DNA of 64,000 nt, taken from Opisthorchis felineus. Its lineage: Eukaryota > Platyhelminthes > Trematoda > Opisthorchiida > Opisthorchiidae. The notes below the pieces were generated by a model. The model was not told where the DNA came from. It saw only the letters and a program-made list of their open reading frames with translations, and did no database searches. The translations under genes and the position numbers were made by a program. Where the stretch lies: contig SJOL01008661.1 of assembly GCA_004794785.1 (NCBI GenBank), positions 88,094-152,093 on the forward strand. Reading direction: 5' to 3'. The first letter of the stretch is position 1. The number at the start of each line of letters is the position of its first letter. Positions 23,395 through 37,808 of the stretch are shown piece by piece.

Positions 23395-23945
23395 GTTACT
23401 TAACGGAAACTTAGGATCCATCGGCGATCCGAGTGATTCATCGGTGAGCAGTTGAGAATGATTCCCAATGTTTTGTTTCCAACGTCACAGTTGAGATCTG
23501 ATCGAATGAAGGTTGTCGGAAGTAATCTGCAAACTGCCGCATGTGGTATCTGTGCTATGACTGAATTCTCATGTACTAGCTGTACAGGTCTCCTGCAATC
23601 CCAGTGGACAACAATAATTCCGTCTCGCACCACGTTCCTGAACTTCGTCTGCCACGGAAATCTTTTCCTGACAGTTTTGACAACGGATATTCACATTCTC
23701 CACAAGGATTGCATTCGCATTAGGAGTAATCCCAGTAAGGCAACGACAAATGACGACTGATCCTATTCGGATTGGAATAACACTAAAAGTTCAACATGTT
23801 GCCTCATCCACCCGTATGTAACACAAGCACAGTTTCCGTGGAGTTGTTTGCGATGATGGTTATTGTATTTGGATCATGAGAGTGGAGCAGTCTGGCCTAC
23901 AGTTACTGACTTCCGTGCCCGACTGTCAACTAACTAACATTTTGT
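23395..23945 (-). pseudogene. SMYD4 exon 6 remnant (third copy, closer to copy B)
   Basis: On the - strand, in several frames, the order of copy B exon 6 is retained. LLHSHDPNTITIIANNST lines up with [26 protein letters not shown] lines up with [18 protein letters not shown] lines up with [15 protein letters not shown] lines up with CPMGLQ, then PSFDQISTVTLETK with [14 protein letters not shown], and LLTDESLGSPMDP with [13 protein letters not shown]. It is broken by at least four frameshifts or stops, including stops inside the SET core. No trace of exons 1-5 was found nearby. It shares the LHS-DPN form with copy B, not the NHSCNPN of copy A. Confidence 0.82.
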
Positions 23946-24983
23946 CCACGGCTGTCCGGTAACGATAGCCGTGTGATCTTCTGTACACAACCTAGATCAA
24001 GTTGTAAGTAAGGCGACGGTAGAGACTCTCTCGGACGGGCTTTGATAAGCAGTTCTCTCCTCAATCGAGTTCGAAACCTTTGGCTCAAACAGTACGACGT
24101 AGAAGTATAGGATTGACCTAAGTTTTCTGAACAGTCATTTCAACGACATTATATCCTGACAGAGATTCCAGATCCAGACCAAGATGATTGATTTGCCTAC
24201 CCGATTATGCGAGTCCAACGTAAGGTAATGACATGGTCTTCCAGGGGCAGAGCATTTATCCTGGTCGATTTCCTCACACTTCGAGAAATCCGGCCCATTG
24301 TAATTGTGGTAGAAAATCGAGGGCTGGAAACAGCGTATCCGTAATAATTTATCCCAGGAAGTATCGGGAAGAAAAAGTGTTTCTTTTAATTAAACCGGTA
24401 AATAGCACTGGCAAAGAGCACACAGGCCAGCGGATCACTATGTGTTTCATGATAACTGCAAGTCCACTTTCAGTTGCGGGACATTCTGCAGGCAGAAAAG
24501 AATGTTGCCTGTCTCAGCGGATGAAGACATCGGGAGAAAAATACTGCTATCGATTGAGAACCGTCTAGCCAACACGATTATTATCTTCGTCAGTTGCCGG
24601 GCGCGTGGTTCTTGAAATCTGTCTTCTTGTTTCTACCTGAGTGAGTCGCCCTCAAATGTTGGCAACCACCGTTTGTGAGCTAACTCTTCCACCTACTTTT
24701 ACGAACTCAGTAGTAAAGGTTGATGAGGGAGAAACTACACATTCGGCCGTCATGAAAAGGGACGTGGACTTTTTGCTGCGATCAATTCTTATCCATTGTT
24801 TACCCTCTTAGTTATCGTGCAGGGTATTTTGAGTCCCATCAAGTGAATTGATTCCACGGCTGTATGAGGGCTCATAGGGCCGGCGGCTCAAGGTCTGTGT
24901 CCCACTATCTACTGAAACCAAATTGACTGTTCGTTTTATGCTCTTGTTCTGTGTCGGATGAAACGGGTACCGAATTCGGTTTA

Positions 24984-25003
24984 AATAAGTAAGTAAGTAA
25001 GTA
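24984..25003 (+). repeat. AAGT microsatellite
   Basis: About five tandem AAGT units (AATAAGTAAGTAAGTAAGTA). A similar imperfect run occurs at 57963-58003. Confidence 0.8.
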
Positions 25004-28000
25004 GTTACGATCTGTGATGACGTATTCAAGGGATGATAAAGGTGACCCTATTTGAAAAGTCCATTGTATGTTTCACTCTAATAAGTATGCTAGCGACGGA
25101 AGATGGTTAGCAACAGCTTTCAACTTACAAGTGCAGAAATAAATAGATGAACACCAATTTGATCAGCACAGTTTGTTGTCTGGACAGTGGCACGTTGTGA
25201 AGCATGTGGAGACAATTCAGACGGTGAAACATACGCATATCTAGTCTGCTTATGGCAACCACTGAGATAGAGCGTAAATTCGAACCGGGCTTTCTACTCA
25301 GAGGAGGTTAATTTAAAACATTGGACAAAAGATGCAGTTAATATTTTTGTTGGATTACAATAAAATGGTCCACTAAGTTAACCATAAATGGATCGGATCT
25401 ATCGGAAGTGAGTAAACTTTCGTACGAATGCGCGTTGAGCTGCTACAGTGCATCAAACCAGTGGTGCGTCCGCACCCATTTTTACGATTTAATTAGCAGT
25501 AAGCTCAGAACTGCAGATGTAATTTCTCCCGTTGTATCAAATTTCGCTAAATATGAAACGTATGGAAATTACTGATGCTAAAGTAATTTGATGCTTCATC
25601 GACTGTTCCGTTCAGTCGATATGGCATCCAGGAAACCTTCGGAGCTTCTCATCTTACAGTGTTCATGTTGTGATCCTGTTTCAACTACGCCTTGACTCCA
25701 AAAGCGACCATTTTAGGGGAGATGGCAACAGACTTCCTTAGCTCAAGCAACGTACGCAGGAAATACAAGACATGGTTGGTCACAGTTTTCGCTCCTAGAG
25801 TTATCGGCGATATTGACTTCCGATCGCCTTTATTGTCCGCACATGGGGTGTCGCATGCTCTGTGTAAGTGAGGTTGGAAGGTGACCACTCGTTAGAAGAT
25901 AATCGCGGTTATTATGAAAGCCAATAATTGAATTACGTGTAGGTATATTTCATTTGCAAGTTTGATGACAATGAGCTTATAGTGTCTGTACTTCCTTTCT
26001 CCCGGTCGAATCATTCCCTTGCCTGAACCCACTGTTTTCTGCGTCTGCCTCATGTGTTCGATATTCACCCACAATCCCTCACGAACTTTTGACCCTTAAC
26101 ATATCGAATCAATTCTGACGAACTTTTCCCGCACGCTTTTCGACCACTTGCGTTACCACGTGCTGTGTGCGCACTTTTGTCGGTAATTCATGTCTGTTTA
26201 CCGTTCTTACCGGGTTTTATTTGGACTTGCACCAATTCATGCAACAATTAGACGGAACTCCACATAATTTGAGGTTTGTATCCCTTTCATATACACATTT
26301 TGTACATGTAGTACCGCATTTTTTTGATAAATCTCAAGACTTCGTAATTTTTATCTTGTGATTTCGCGCGTCACTCAACTGGGCTTGGCGGAATACGTCA
26401 CGTACTCTACAGTGTCTATTTTACTCAAATTACGCAGGATCAACTAAACTGTTGTTCTACCTTATTTTGGCATTGTGCTGAGTAGCTGCGACGTTTAACC
26501 TACATGTTTTATCAACCTTGTGGCTGCAGATAAAGACTGTACAGCGACGTTCACAACAAGCAGTGCATTTAGGAGCCATTTGTTTTACCCAGTCTACCTG
26601 GTTTCGAAATAATTTCCTCACTGGCCAACCAAACAAATTTTGTTTGCATTAAACTATACGAGTTTATCAAAATGAGTTTGTCCTGATGTGTTTGCTATTG
26701 TGCACTCTTCTGAATATCGGCAGACATCAAGAAACTGCGATGAGATTTTGTGGCTTCTTTGGGTCAGGATGACTTCTTCCGGCCCAGACACAAGTAATCT
26801 GGTTGGCCACATAACCGTTTGAAACGAACAAGGAAGACACTTGATCTATCGCAGACTGCGGTCTACTGTTTTTTATGACAGCCGGACACACCAGGTAGCA
26901 CCACAGGAATCAAAAGCGGAGTGCACTTCTCACCTGAATAGGCCGTGTCGTTGGCTTACTTACTTAACACATTCAAGTAATCGGTGTTATCATAAATCCT
27001 ACCACACTCAGCCAACGGTTACAGGTGCTGGACAAGGAACGCATACGTTATCAACTGAAGCAGAACTTCAAGGTCGCACGCAATGTATACCCGGGACCAC
27101 TGGGTGGTCTGGCAGCTAATCACGTCCCTGAATCTACCCTTCACAGGGGCCAGCAGATTAACCGACCTTGTTAGTGTAAATGGTGTGCTGAATATGCGGC
27201 AGCTATTGGGCCATGTGTGTGGACGTGTCTGATCATCTATGTGTCTTATCTTGAGATCTTCATCAGGATAGGGAGCGACAACTGTAAGGTCATCGTCGGA
27301 TTTTCCTTGAACAGTGATCATTCTGCACGCGTTTGGGCAAAATGCACTGAATTAGGCAGACGGTACTCGAGCATTCTGAGTATGGTCACAAGCCAGTGCA
27401 ATGTTTGAAAGGTCTTGAACACACATCGCACATGAATTCTCAACCGTTCAATAGTAATCCTGTTCTCAGCGGACGCGAGTCACACTCTGGGAACATCGGG
27501 TATCGAACCCTGAGAATTATTTTGTGTGTGATGTTCGCACGGACCACGTTTCTGAACCAAAGTAAGGAATGTATTACAATTTACCCTAGACCAGTATAGG
27601 GGTATCACACCGACGCCTGCAACTGTGCAGGTAGACGAATTGGTCAAACACATCGGTTGTTTCATCTGCGTTGGGTTCTGTGGATAGGGTCACAGAATTA
27701 TTTTGTTTGTTTTGTTTTACTTGCACTCCACCTTCCTTATAGACTACGGGATAAATCCTACAGAGCCCTGGTGTATTCTTGTTTATCGATAGGATGAATC
27801 GCGTTTTATTTCATGTTATGGTGGTGAACTTGTGTCCATTTTCCATTTGGCTGCATCTGTCGTCTGAGGGTGTGTTGCGTCACGTCACGTACAAATGCTT
27901 CAGTTACGAAGCCAGTGTCCCTGTACCTCAATAAAAAATCTTGACGCATTTGCGAAGTTTCTTGCGAGACCACATGTGCGATCCACTGATTGAACAGTTG

Positions 28001-31000
28001 TGAAACCTGATCTTTTCAGCTGGTGTTTTACACTTTAGGTCAAGATTAAGAGATTTGAAGCTAGTGAGTATCCACGTTTCAGTGACTTGGGCGGTTACCT
28101 TTATCCAAGGTGTGAACCCAAGCATCAAAACGGACAATTATTTGCTTATTTTGTATACATAGTACGGGCAAAACAACCCAACCTAATGAATATTTCATTG
28201 CCTGTCTTGATTCAGCTGGAGGACTCTTCTCTCCTTTTGAAGAGGCGCTCTTAAAGGGCCTCTCAAAAGTGTTCTCCTCCAAGGATGGAAGGTGGTGAAG
28301 ACCAATAAATAGAAGGTGATCCTATGGAGGAAGCTTTTTTTTGAGAATAGTGATTTCAGAGTGGCAATTGTATTTCAGTATCCAAAGCATGAAGGACAAA
28401 AATTTTATCCATCAGATTCAGTCAACAATTTATTCTTAATATTGTGAAACAAACATTTTGATGCTTGTATGGAACAGCAATATGCTTTTAGCTATCAGTG
28501 GGCTAACTTGGACAACAGTCGCAGGCACCAACTTTATGCCATTGCAACACCCATGATCTGGCATTAACGAAGACCAGTCTGCAAAGGAGGTCCTCTCTTC
28601 TAGGATTTCGGCAGCCCCAATAACAAGCGCATAACCGGTACCACCTCGGCAGACTAGAGGAATGCTGCTGTCGAAACAAAAATCCACAGAAATTTGGATT
28701 TCCTTGGTTTGACGGGGTTACAGAGTTACAGAGTTAGAAAGTTGGATGTTCATTGGATGAGATAACCAACTTTCGATTTTGCAGGGCCTCAATCATTAAA
28801 GCCACTTAAAAAATTATAGTGACATCAAATGTGTGTAATTAATCGTTTGCTGCAACGTAAAATCGAATATATCTGTTCAAACCGGGCAAACTACCCATTC
28901 AAGTTGAATTTTGGAAATAAAGAATGAAGAAGGCAGATCCGCGTCTTGACTGACTCAGCAAAGTCTAGCGCACACCTTAAAATCAGTGAGATGTGCTGCG
29001 ATAAGTAAGACGGACGGCACAACGTGGCAATCTTCCGACGGCATCTGATACCTAACCTGCTCTCTGGGTTAATTTTTGACCGCGATGCCCCTTATAATGT
29101 CCTTCCGTTCGTATCGATCCAACAGGCAGAAATATGCGGGCGAAATCAAACCGCAACCGCACGTGCTACTGAGACCTATTCCAGCCCAAATATTATTGTT
29201 GGAAAAGTAAAGTCGTTTGTGTTTATTATTCAAATAAAGGTTATAGTATGAAGGCGTTCTGGTTCCGGGAATGTAAACGGTTCATTAAAAAATGGCGATG
29301 AAGCTGTGTAATTATTCAATATTGAGTCAAACATCTCTGAAGTTTTCAATGAAAACGGGCTAATAAATAAGCCTGACAAGCTCCGGATTGTTCAGAGAAC
29401 ATCTTGTTTTTGGATAGGACTCTACAAGTGAGAGTATCCACTGGCTCTGTCCTCAAATTCTTGCTTCTAGAAAATGCCACAGGCAGCTTGATCTTGTCTT
29501 TACCATAAGAAAGGGACTCTGAATAACCATTGTTCTCCAGTGGATTTTCTCATCTCTGATCAAAGCAAACCCAGAAGTGGACCGGTGCAAGTCTGACGCA
29601 AGTTATTGACGCTACCCAGAAGACTCTTAATAAGAACGAAAGTGGGACTGAGTCTTCTTGCAAATATTCGAAACAGTATTTTTGGTTGTTTCAACTGAGA
29701 CAGCATTATGATCCCTTGTTTTGTCATTTAACTGTACATTTCATTACGACAGTCACAAGCCACGCCGATAGTGTCTGTAGTAGGACGTGTGCCTCTGATT
29801 TTATTGGACCGCAGTAAACTTGAATGCGGGTGTCAATAAACAATGTCTAGCTCCATATATACGAAGAACTGATAAGTCTTGAGTCGTTTGATCGAAAATT
29901 CTTCGTCTCATCCTTGTGGCTCATGAGTAGTTCACCTTCAGGTTGTCTGTTGTGTTCACTCGGTCTTCGTAACCTGGGTATCCATAGTCTTGATGTCCAT
30001 CCTGACGCACCTTATTATGAGGCTTTCGATTACCGATTTTTCTGTCATACCAGCTTTCACTTGTCGTTCTAAACAGACCAGTAGCTGCCAAATTCTGATT
30101 GCTATTCTAAAATACCCAGTATTGTGTAGATGGTTGCACGTACGGTTCATTGGGATGATTCGAAGCCAGTCAACTTGGTTTCAAGACACAGACAGTCGAG
30201 GAATTTTCGACCTTCTGAGTACTGTCCACTCGACGAAATATTCTGCGATTAATTCGAATATCCTACCAAATCAAATACAAGGCAGACTTTGTGCAGTATG
30301 TCCAGTTGCAGAAGGTCATAAACGAGAGATTCAGCTGAGTCACCTGCTGAAAGAAATTTGGTGTGCAACTGAGTGTATATCACGGAGACGGTCGAGGTTT
30401 CTGGATACCCGACATGATTTCATGTTGTCCCTTGGAGGAGCGAGCAACACGCATGTCTAACACATCAATGTCAATAGCTGCGGTTTACTTAACACTGTAT
30501 GGACTGCTGTATAGCACTGAAATATCCTGAAATGACTTCATCTAGATTGTTCGGCACTGCAAGAAAGCGAATGTGAGCCTAGATGACCTACAGATTCATG
30601 TCCTGGATACGCTGTGATGCGCAACAGGAATTTTGAGTTTACAGAATGCGTTGTGAATTGTTACAAGACAGTAGTAGGCAGGTGCTTGAAATGGTCTTAA
30701 AATGAGTAGACGGGTAGTAATTACACCAGATTTAAACTGGTCACAGAAAGTTTACGTAGGTTACAGTGAACAGAAGCGCAGTTCCTCGGATAGGTAACAT
30801 TAGAGACCAAAATATGCCCATTAAGGTACTGAACCTGCATTGACTCAGTTCACCAGCAACTCTCCAGAGTGTCCAAATATTTGAACTCGATGGATCAACA
30901 ATTGCCTTACTCATTTTTGGTGACACAGACGGACAAACTTTCTTTCACATTAGAGATGCATGCTCAGTTCCCCCGAATGAACTTGCAAAACCTTTTTGGT

Positions 31001-34000
31001 GTCTATCAGTGGCGTAGCTACTGCTTGTATAATTGCGCCGAATTCGAAACTATAGACGGAGCGTCATAAGTGATAAGTTTTTTGACCGGACAACATCATC
31101 CTTCCTCCAACGATGCTTCTTCGTGCTATCATTGCAGTCATCATTAAACATGTGAAGAGTGGTCATCCTTGAACAGTCCTGAAACCATTCCTGGTATTAG
31201 TGAACGATATTACGAATTGTAGCGTAGCGGGGATTCAAATAGGTGATCGGTACGATTAGAACATAATGCACGACTGAAGACTTTATAAGATGCTAACCCT
31301 GGATAGGCGAGTAAATCTGTTCGTGAATTGCGGTTTATGACGTGCGAAGTCGATCGAGATGAGTGATCAGTTTGATTCTGTAAGCTTGCCACCGGTCGAC
31401 AGGCATTTGCCTGTACGAAGCCGATACTGAGGAACCCAGATAGCCTTCTGTCTTCAGTTCTTGTGATTGTTTGAATGATGTGGGAAAGAAATGGGGGAAG
31501 GGTTTGTGGCTCTAAATTCACCTCTCAGAAAAGGCAACTCATCTTTCTTACTTTCTTCATGGGGCAGTCTCTCGGTGATTACATCCGCAATATGCCGCTA
31601 ACTTCACGAAGTACGCCAATATCATTTGGTCCAACCACGTAGATGTTGTGGGCCAACTCATTTCCCATGAATGCTCCCTTCACGACCGCAGTTAGCCTAA
31701 CACTACGTTACATAGAACAAGGCTTGTTTAGATCAGAGCACCAAGGAACCACAACCACGTTCTCTAAATATCCAAAATCTACCAAGGGGTATAGGCAAGT
31801 AACAAGCCTAAATATCTAGGCACGGGAATAAACAAACATCACGGGACGCGCAAGAAATGTTCTACCGGGAACGTCTGACGCTTAATTCAAAACGAATTTT
31901 GATCAATAACCAGAATAGCGAGTACGATAGCAATTAAGTGGGTAATTACCGGACGCCATGTATACTTGTCCGAACGAATCTACAGGAAATGAAACATGCT
32001 ACCGATGAGAGCACAGACCGTTACAAATTGGACAACAAAACGAGAGCATTGAGGCACGAATGTTCTATCAGTTCAGTCAGTATCGTGAGCAAAACAACAC
32101 CCGCTCCGCTTGATGGGTGAAAATATCAGAATTTTTGACAGATAAAGACTTAATTGGCTTTCAGTAAGCGAGTAAGTTCAGCTTGTCCTAGTATCAATTG
32201 TTGTGGAAATGGATTTCATTACTTGGTCACTGTAACGTGTACGTCAAACTTCGGTAACTACAAGTTTAGGTGTTTCTGTCAAAGTTAAAACTTAATTTCT
32301 GAAATACATTTTGGAGGTGATTTCTATCCTAAGAAATGTTCTCTGAAACCTTAGGGTGTCGTACGGAAAATTTACGTAAAAATGTAGCATTCATATGCAT
32401 ATATGCTCAGTCCATAAATGTCCATAGTCTGTTCTACTTTTGTTAAAATCTGTTTAAACTTGGCCTCATTCATCATTTTCTGGAGAACATTTCAATTTTT
32501 CATTTCACATCTCCACTATCAGGACCCCCTAATTGACAGGTTCAACATCTGAGATGTTTGTTGAGAAATTGGTCACGGTACGGTTTTTTTGTTCTTCACG
32601 GCCTTGGTTTAGAAGCTAATCGATTGCAGGAAGAATAACCGTAACTTCTGTGCATGCGGCGAGCTGGAAAAATGGCAACTTTATTTTGCCTATGCATGGT
32701 TGTGCAGCATGTTTTGCCGAAAATAAATGAGAATGGATTGACCAAAGCATCAAATGACACACCGTACGCGAAATACCGGCCATCCACTCAGTTTTGCCTG
32801 ACAGAGTAAAGAGCTCTCTTGCAGAGCTGTCTGCTGCAGTCGTGACTAAATTTTCGCACGACCGCTTGCCACTCAAGCGACAAATAAATGAATACGAGCG
32901 AATACTGCCTGGGCGAGTTCATAAAGTACGGAGAACCGCCCTTTAAAGGGCGGTGGTGTGTATCCAATGGGTTCAAGAAAGTCCTTACTAGTGACGACAT
33001 ATATAAATACCGTTCCAAATACCTACCGACTCTGGTAAGTAAGTCAGTGACAGATGGATTCTCACTTTGTCAGAAGACATGGTCTATATCCTAGTGATGC
33101 ATTGAGAGCGTGGGTGTGTTGGTCCGAATTCAGGTGAGGCGCTGCAGCCATAACTGCCTCCAAAGAAACCCAATTCGAAGTTGTCCAGAAGTTGCAGAAG
33201 TCGACGCAACACACAATTTTTGAACAAATTCTCCTAAAACAATGAATCTGTGGCATCTACGCACAAGATTTACGCACGATTTTGTCAAGGTTAAAATGGA
33301 TTAGTGGCTTCTTGCAGAGCGAGTAGTGCGCTCCTATATGTAAACTGTTCAGCTTGTTCGAGGAGGTTATTCCTGAGCAGTCCCGGAACAATATCATTTG
33401 ATGGATAAAATGAGTACCCAGATGTGTGCCGTTAGTTGCTTGGTTGTGAGGATTAGCCGTGCACTTTCTTGTAAGTAAAGCCATCCGGAATCACATAGGT
33501 TCCGTACGACATGCATGCATTATGGATGTAGTGAGCTTCCTTCAAAATTCGCCACATTTCACTTTACAACCTGTTTAGATCATGCCACACAAAAAGTTTG
33601 TTTCCACTGGCGAAAAAACGTGCACATTCCGCCGCGACTTGGCCATACTACGCTGCATCCATCCACAATTTGTCTCCAGCTTCACGGGTCAGTGGTTCTA
33701 CATCACTCTTAAATGAGCCTTTCGCATAAAATGCGGAAAGTGACCACTCTGGGAGGGTGACTATTGAATCTGATTTGACCTCACGACAATTCGCCCATTC
33801 GTTTGCTTACTCGGTACTTTTGATCTTCATCTGTTTTGCTTAACTGTACCCACCACTCACCTTGTCTCAAAGACCGTCCCGCCCGACACTTGTGCATTAG
33901 CATGTGCTGTGTCTGTGTGTAAATGTGCGCGGCTAACCTACTTACCCATGCGCGTTCGTCTCCCGTTTGTTGAGCCTGCCTGGAATTGTTTTCTTATGAG

Positions 34001-34849
34001 TTCCGTGTGATCGCCAGAATCACGAGATTGTCGTTGGATCGGGCGACCGCAACCCGGGCTACTGAGCCAACATTCCGCTCGCCGTTGCTTGGTGTGCGGA
34101 CGTTGGCACTGCACCGCACTGGTCAGTGACATATTTGTGCACTTGTAGACGCTACGGACGTAAACAACTGAGGTTTGTCGTATAAATATGCGTACCCTTG
34201 TGTAAATAGTACTGTAGAATTTTGAACCCAATTTTTACTTTTAATATTCGGGGTTGTCGAACCTACGCGTCACTCAAAGTTCCGTATCCGGAACCTCAAC
34301 GGTGACTAACAAGTGCCTACGAGACACCAATGTTGCACTCGCTGAAAAAAAAAACAGTTCAGCCCCTCGAGTGACTTGTGATAAAATATTCAGTGTGTTT
34401 CAACGTAAGAAACTTGTTACAAAGTGGAACACTGTTTAAACGCAGCTGCTGGCGCAAACTGTAAACAATCTACCAATATTCGAAAAAATCTCACCCTGGT
34501 TCACTGTGGAGACAGCGGCGAAATTTCCGCTAGCGCACCGCCCTACGAGAATGTTCCAGCATAGGTAAATGAAAGTGGGTCCAGTTTATCATGTGTGATG
34601 CCGAAATAACCGTGGCTTTAAAAAAAGTTAAGTTTACACTATTTTGTCATTCTTTTATTGATTTTAGGATGCCAACATTATCATGACCAGGAAGTACCCG
34701 GACAAACCTCAACATCCTGCTGCCAAGAATCTTTGTATTCAATAAAACTGTTAGTTAAATTGCATTGAGTGTTTTCAGCCTCAACTCTATCTTCTCTTAG
34801 CTGGCTGGCCGGAAAGCAAGCTGCGTCTTGTAATTTGATGGGGCATGTA

Positions 34850-34894
34850 TAGACGTAATCCATTACTCATAAGGTTGCTGAAAATTCTTCGATG
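34850..34894. repeat. short dispersed repeat, copy 1
   Basis: The block TAGACGTAATCCATTACTCA then AAGGTTGCTGAAAATTCTTC is repeated with few changes at 56843-56886. Only about 45 bases align by eye, so the element type is unknown. Confidence 0.5.
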
Positions 34895-37713
34895 GGGCAT
34901 CTCATGACTTACACACATGCTGGTAGCGCACATGAGCCGAATTCACCCACTTGGCCGCCAAGAGTATGACTGGGCATTTTAATGCTGTATTTTAAAAATA
35001 TTTCCAAGCTGACGGATTACGGTGGTGAATAACCGCTCGGAGATGTAACCTGCCTACAGAGAACTGTCAATTTCTAAACTATCCTAATGACACCGAAACT
35101 ACTTTAACACGCTCAAGTAGTTTTAATCAAAGTACGGAATTTTCTCTTGGTTTGAGAGGGGTGCATTCTACAGGAGTCTGTAATTAGCTAATCTATGACC
35201 ACTAAGTGGCGTTACATTCACTCGGTATTGACTGATCAGTTCCCATTTTCTCACTCATATGTGGACAATGATATTTCGACTAGCACTAGAGAATCATTTC
35301 TTCTAGCCTATCATCGAGCTGCATGCAGGAGAAAATTCGACCGAGGGTCTGATATTGTGTACAGCTTAGTTGGAACAGTGTGGTTAAAAACCTATGTCAT
35401 CAAGAAGCCATGTTACTGAATGTAAGATGTAAACGTCCGTGAGTGTTTTCATCGTGACAGCTACTTTAAAAGGTGCTTTACTAGTTCGAACTACGCTTTC
35501 GTTTGTTTAAACTGAGGTGGGAGCAGACAGCCAGCAAATTCAGGACAACTCGCATAATTTAGCATATAGAAATTTTAGACACCTTGTTCCAGGTACAAGG
35601 TTATCCACAGTAAAATTTCATTTTCAGGTAAGTAAATGTTTTAAGACATTACTGGCGAAAGGGGGAAAGCCCTTCACCGCGTAATTACTTGTTAGCAAAT
35701 ACACACTAAGTAGTCACAATATATTTGACACGAAAGTAAGCATCTCATGTGCACACAGTTTTTAAAAACGGAACATTCTCATGCGTCTTCTTCAACCTTC
35801 CTAAATGTTCGTTGGCTATCACACATTGGTAAACGAAGGCGGCAAAGCGGTTCCACAAGTTCCGTAATAAACTTCACCTTCCATCAGAAGCGTGGTCGGG
35901 GCTCGGTCACCAGACCATAGACTATTGGCATGCTTCATCAGTAGTATACAGCGTCACACTGCTATGCCGGTATGCTTCAAATAAAATTACATAAAATTAT
36001 GGTACGTTGCGCTGGGCTATTACGAAGGCGTTACTTTGTATTGCTGGCGTCACGTTTTCAATGATAATATTCTTATTTGGTTATGTATTGACCTGAAAAT
36101 TCACCCGTAAATGTTTGGCAACCGCAAGAAGACGTACTAACCCTGGAATTCATACCGGGACAGTGATATCTTTGGAAATACTGTAGTTTGGGTGGATGAT
36201 GTACATTTTCCGGGGCGACATTTCTGATGAACTAACCCTGTGCAAAAGACCTTCCGTTGGCATTATGACCTTATGAACTAGCTGATTTCGTTTTTTGGTG
36301 TTCATCCATCTGAATTCATTAACTTGGAGATTCACTTCTGTCCAAATAATTTTCCAGGTATCTCCAGAATAAGTGCGGTGTTTTATCATTCCTACTTGAG
36401 TTCTGACTTGAAACTAAATAAGGTGTTCGGTAATATCGTGGCAAAAACGTACTTGAAAGTGGGATATTGGCAAGTTAGTTTATGGTAGACATGAGCAAAT
36501 CCGTTCACCTCGCACAAACAGTGATAAATGTCGCTCGTCTGTATTTTTCTGGTAGAAGTCTTTCTGCGTTTCATTGTGACACCTATTTCATCTCGATATC
36601 AGGGAAAATTTTGAAAGAAAGACTTTTTTCTTCAAACTGGTGGGTTAAGCCGTACGTCGGCCTTTAGACTGCAAACCTATTTTTTGGAAAACCTGGTATA
36701 TTCCATTGTTCTAGGGTACACAGGTGAGTTTTTCATCGATTGACACTTGCAGAAATTTCGAGACCTGGATTTCGGCAACCAAATGTACAGTACCTTCAGC
36801 TCTCTAGGCGCGAGTTTAAGTTGATTTCGGTGTTGATGCAGCTGTTTATGTGTTTCAACCATGTTAACCAGGTTCGGAAATCTGGTTGACGAAAAAATTG
36901 TAGTATGTGCAGTTTGCATTTTCTAATTTTTTGATTCGGTGTTCCCGCCAGCTCAGAGCTTTCTCCAAATTGGATACAGTTAGCAAAACAAGGCTCGACG
37001 AAAGTAATCTCTCCTTGTGCAGTTTCTCCAAGAGAAAACTAGTAACTGCATTTTGAAGCACTGCAGTATACGGACATCCGCATTTGGATGTACCCGTCAA
37101 ATCGAATATTTGTGCGGGAAACCCCCGCCGAGTAGGTTAAGCCAATCAAAGCACTTCGCTTAATTTTGTATCTGATGGTTGGTTATGACTCACTTGGTTT
37201 CGGTAAATAACTGTATTTTCGCGACACGTCAAGCCATTTTTACTGGTAATCGAAATGGGTTATCGTATTCAACCTGGTAAACTTCGTACTTTGTAGGTCA
37301 GTGTTGTCTCACTTTACGTAATGCATCTAAGATCCCTGAACAATTAAAAACTATAGCGGACACGAGCCTCACTTAGTTCCTCGGGGTAATGCCCATGAAG
37401 ACCCACCTAAACATTCGGTGTCGAATCTGTTATTCATGACTCCCTTGAGAAGTCCGAATATTACCCTCAGATTTCGTAACTTTTGAGAAAGTTTCGTGAC
37501 TGAATTTTGCGTTGGTGTAAAGGTGATATGCAACAGTCAACACCGAAATACGTTCAAGCATGGATACGATTGGTTTTCTGTTTGCTTACATCTGATGAGT
37601 CTCATCTAGAAAGGGTCAGGAAACCACAAGCTTTGAACTTCTAATTCGCCCTTCGGAAAATGAGGACAAATGGGCTATTTAAAATAGAGAAAACCGAATA
37701 AGAATACCTTGAC

Positions 37714-37719
37714 TTTAAT
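37714..37719 (-). promoter_or_regulatory. possible polyadenylation signal of copy B
   Basis: ATTAAA on the - strand, about 90 bases after the copy B stop codon. It is the common variant of AATAAA. The region is A/T-rich, so the match could be chance. Confidence 0.25.
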
Positions 37720-37808
37720 ATTGTTACGAATCTAGTGATACAATTGATCGTTTTGAACGAGAAAAGTAATTGTTTCTTTGTCAGACTGGAGCCTCAGAGT
37801 GTCCATAG

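Larger units (their letters stand above)
22715..37808. other. intergenic region between the two SMYD4 copies
   Basis: About 15 kb between two convergent genes. It holds one SINE, the SMYD4 exon 6 remnant and a short AAGT microsatellite (24984-25003). Many open frames of 60-160 codons exist, but none has a recognisable domain, consistent signal or splice context. The longest is 29990-30460. Confidence 0.5.

Noticed and set aside
27400..27665. A possible fourth SMYD4 exon 6 trace
   Set aside because: A short match (ACCACGTTTCTGAACC versus ACCACGTTCCTGAAC in the remnant) does not extend. Flanking sequence and peptides do not align with the SET or post-SET region.
29990..30460. A 156-codon + strand frame in the intergenic region
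   Set aside because: It has no recognisable domain, low-information composition and no splice or repeat context. A frame of this length is expected by chance in 64 kb.
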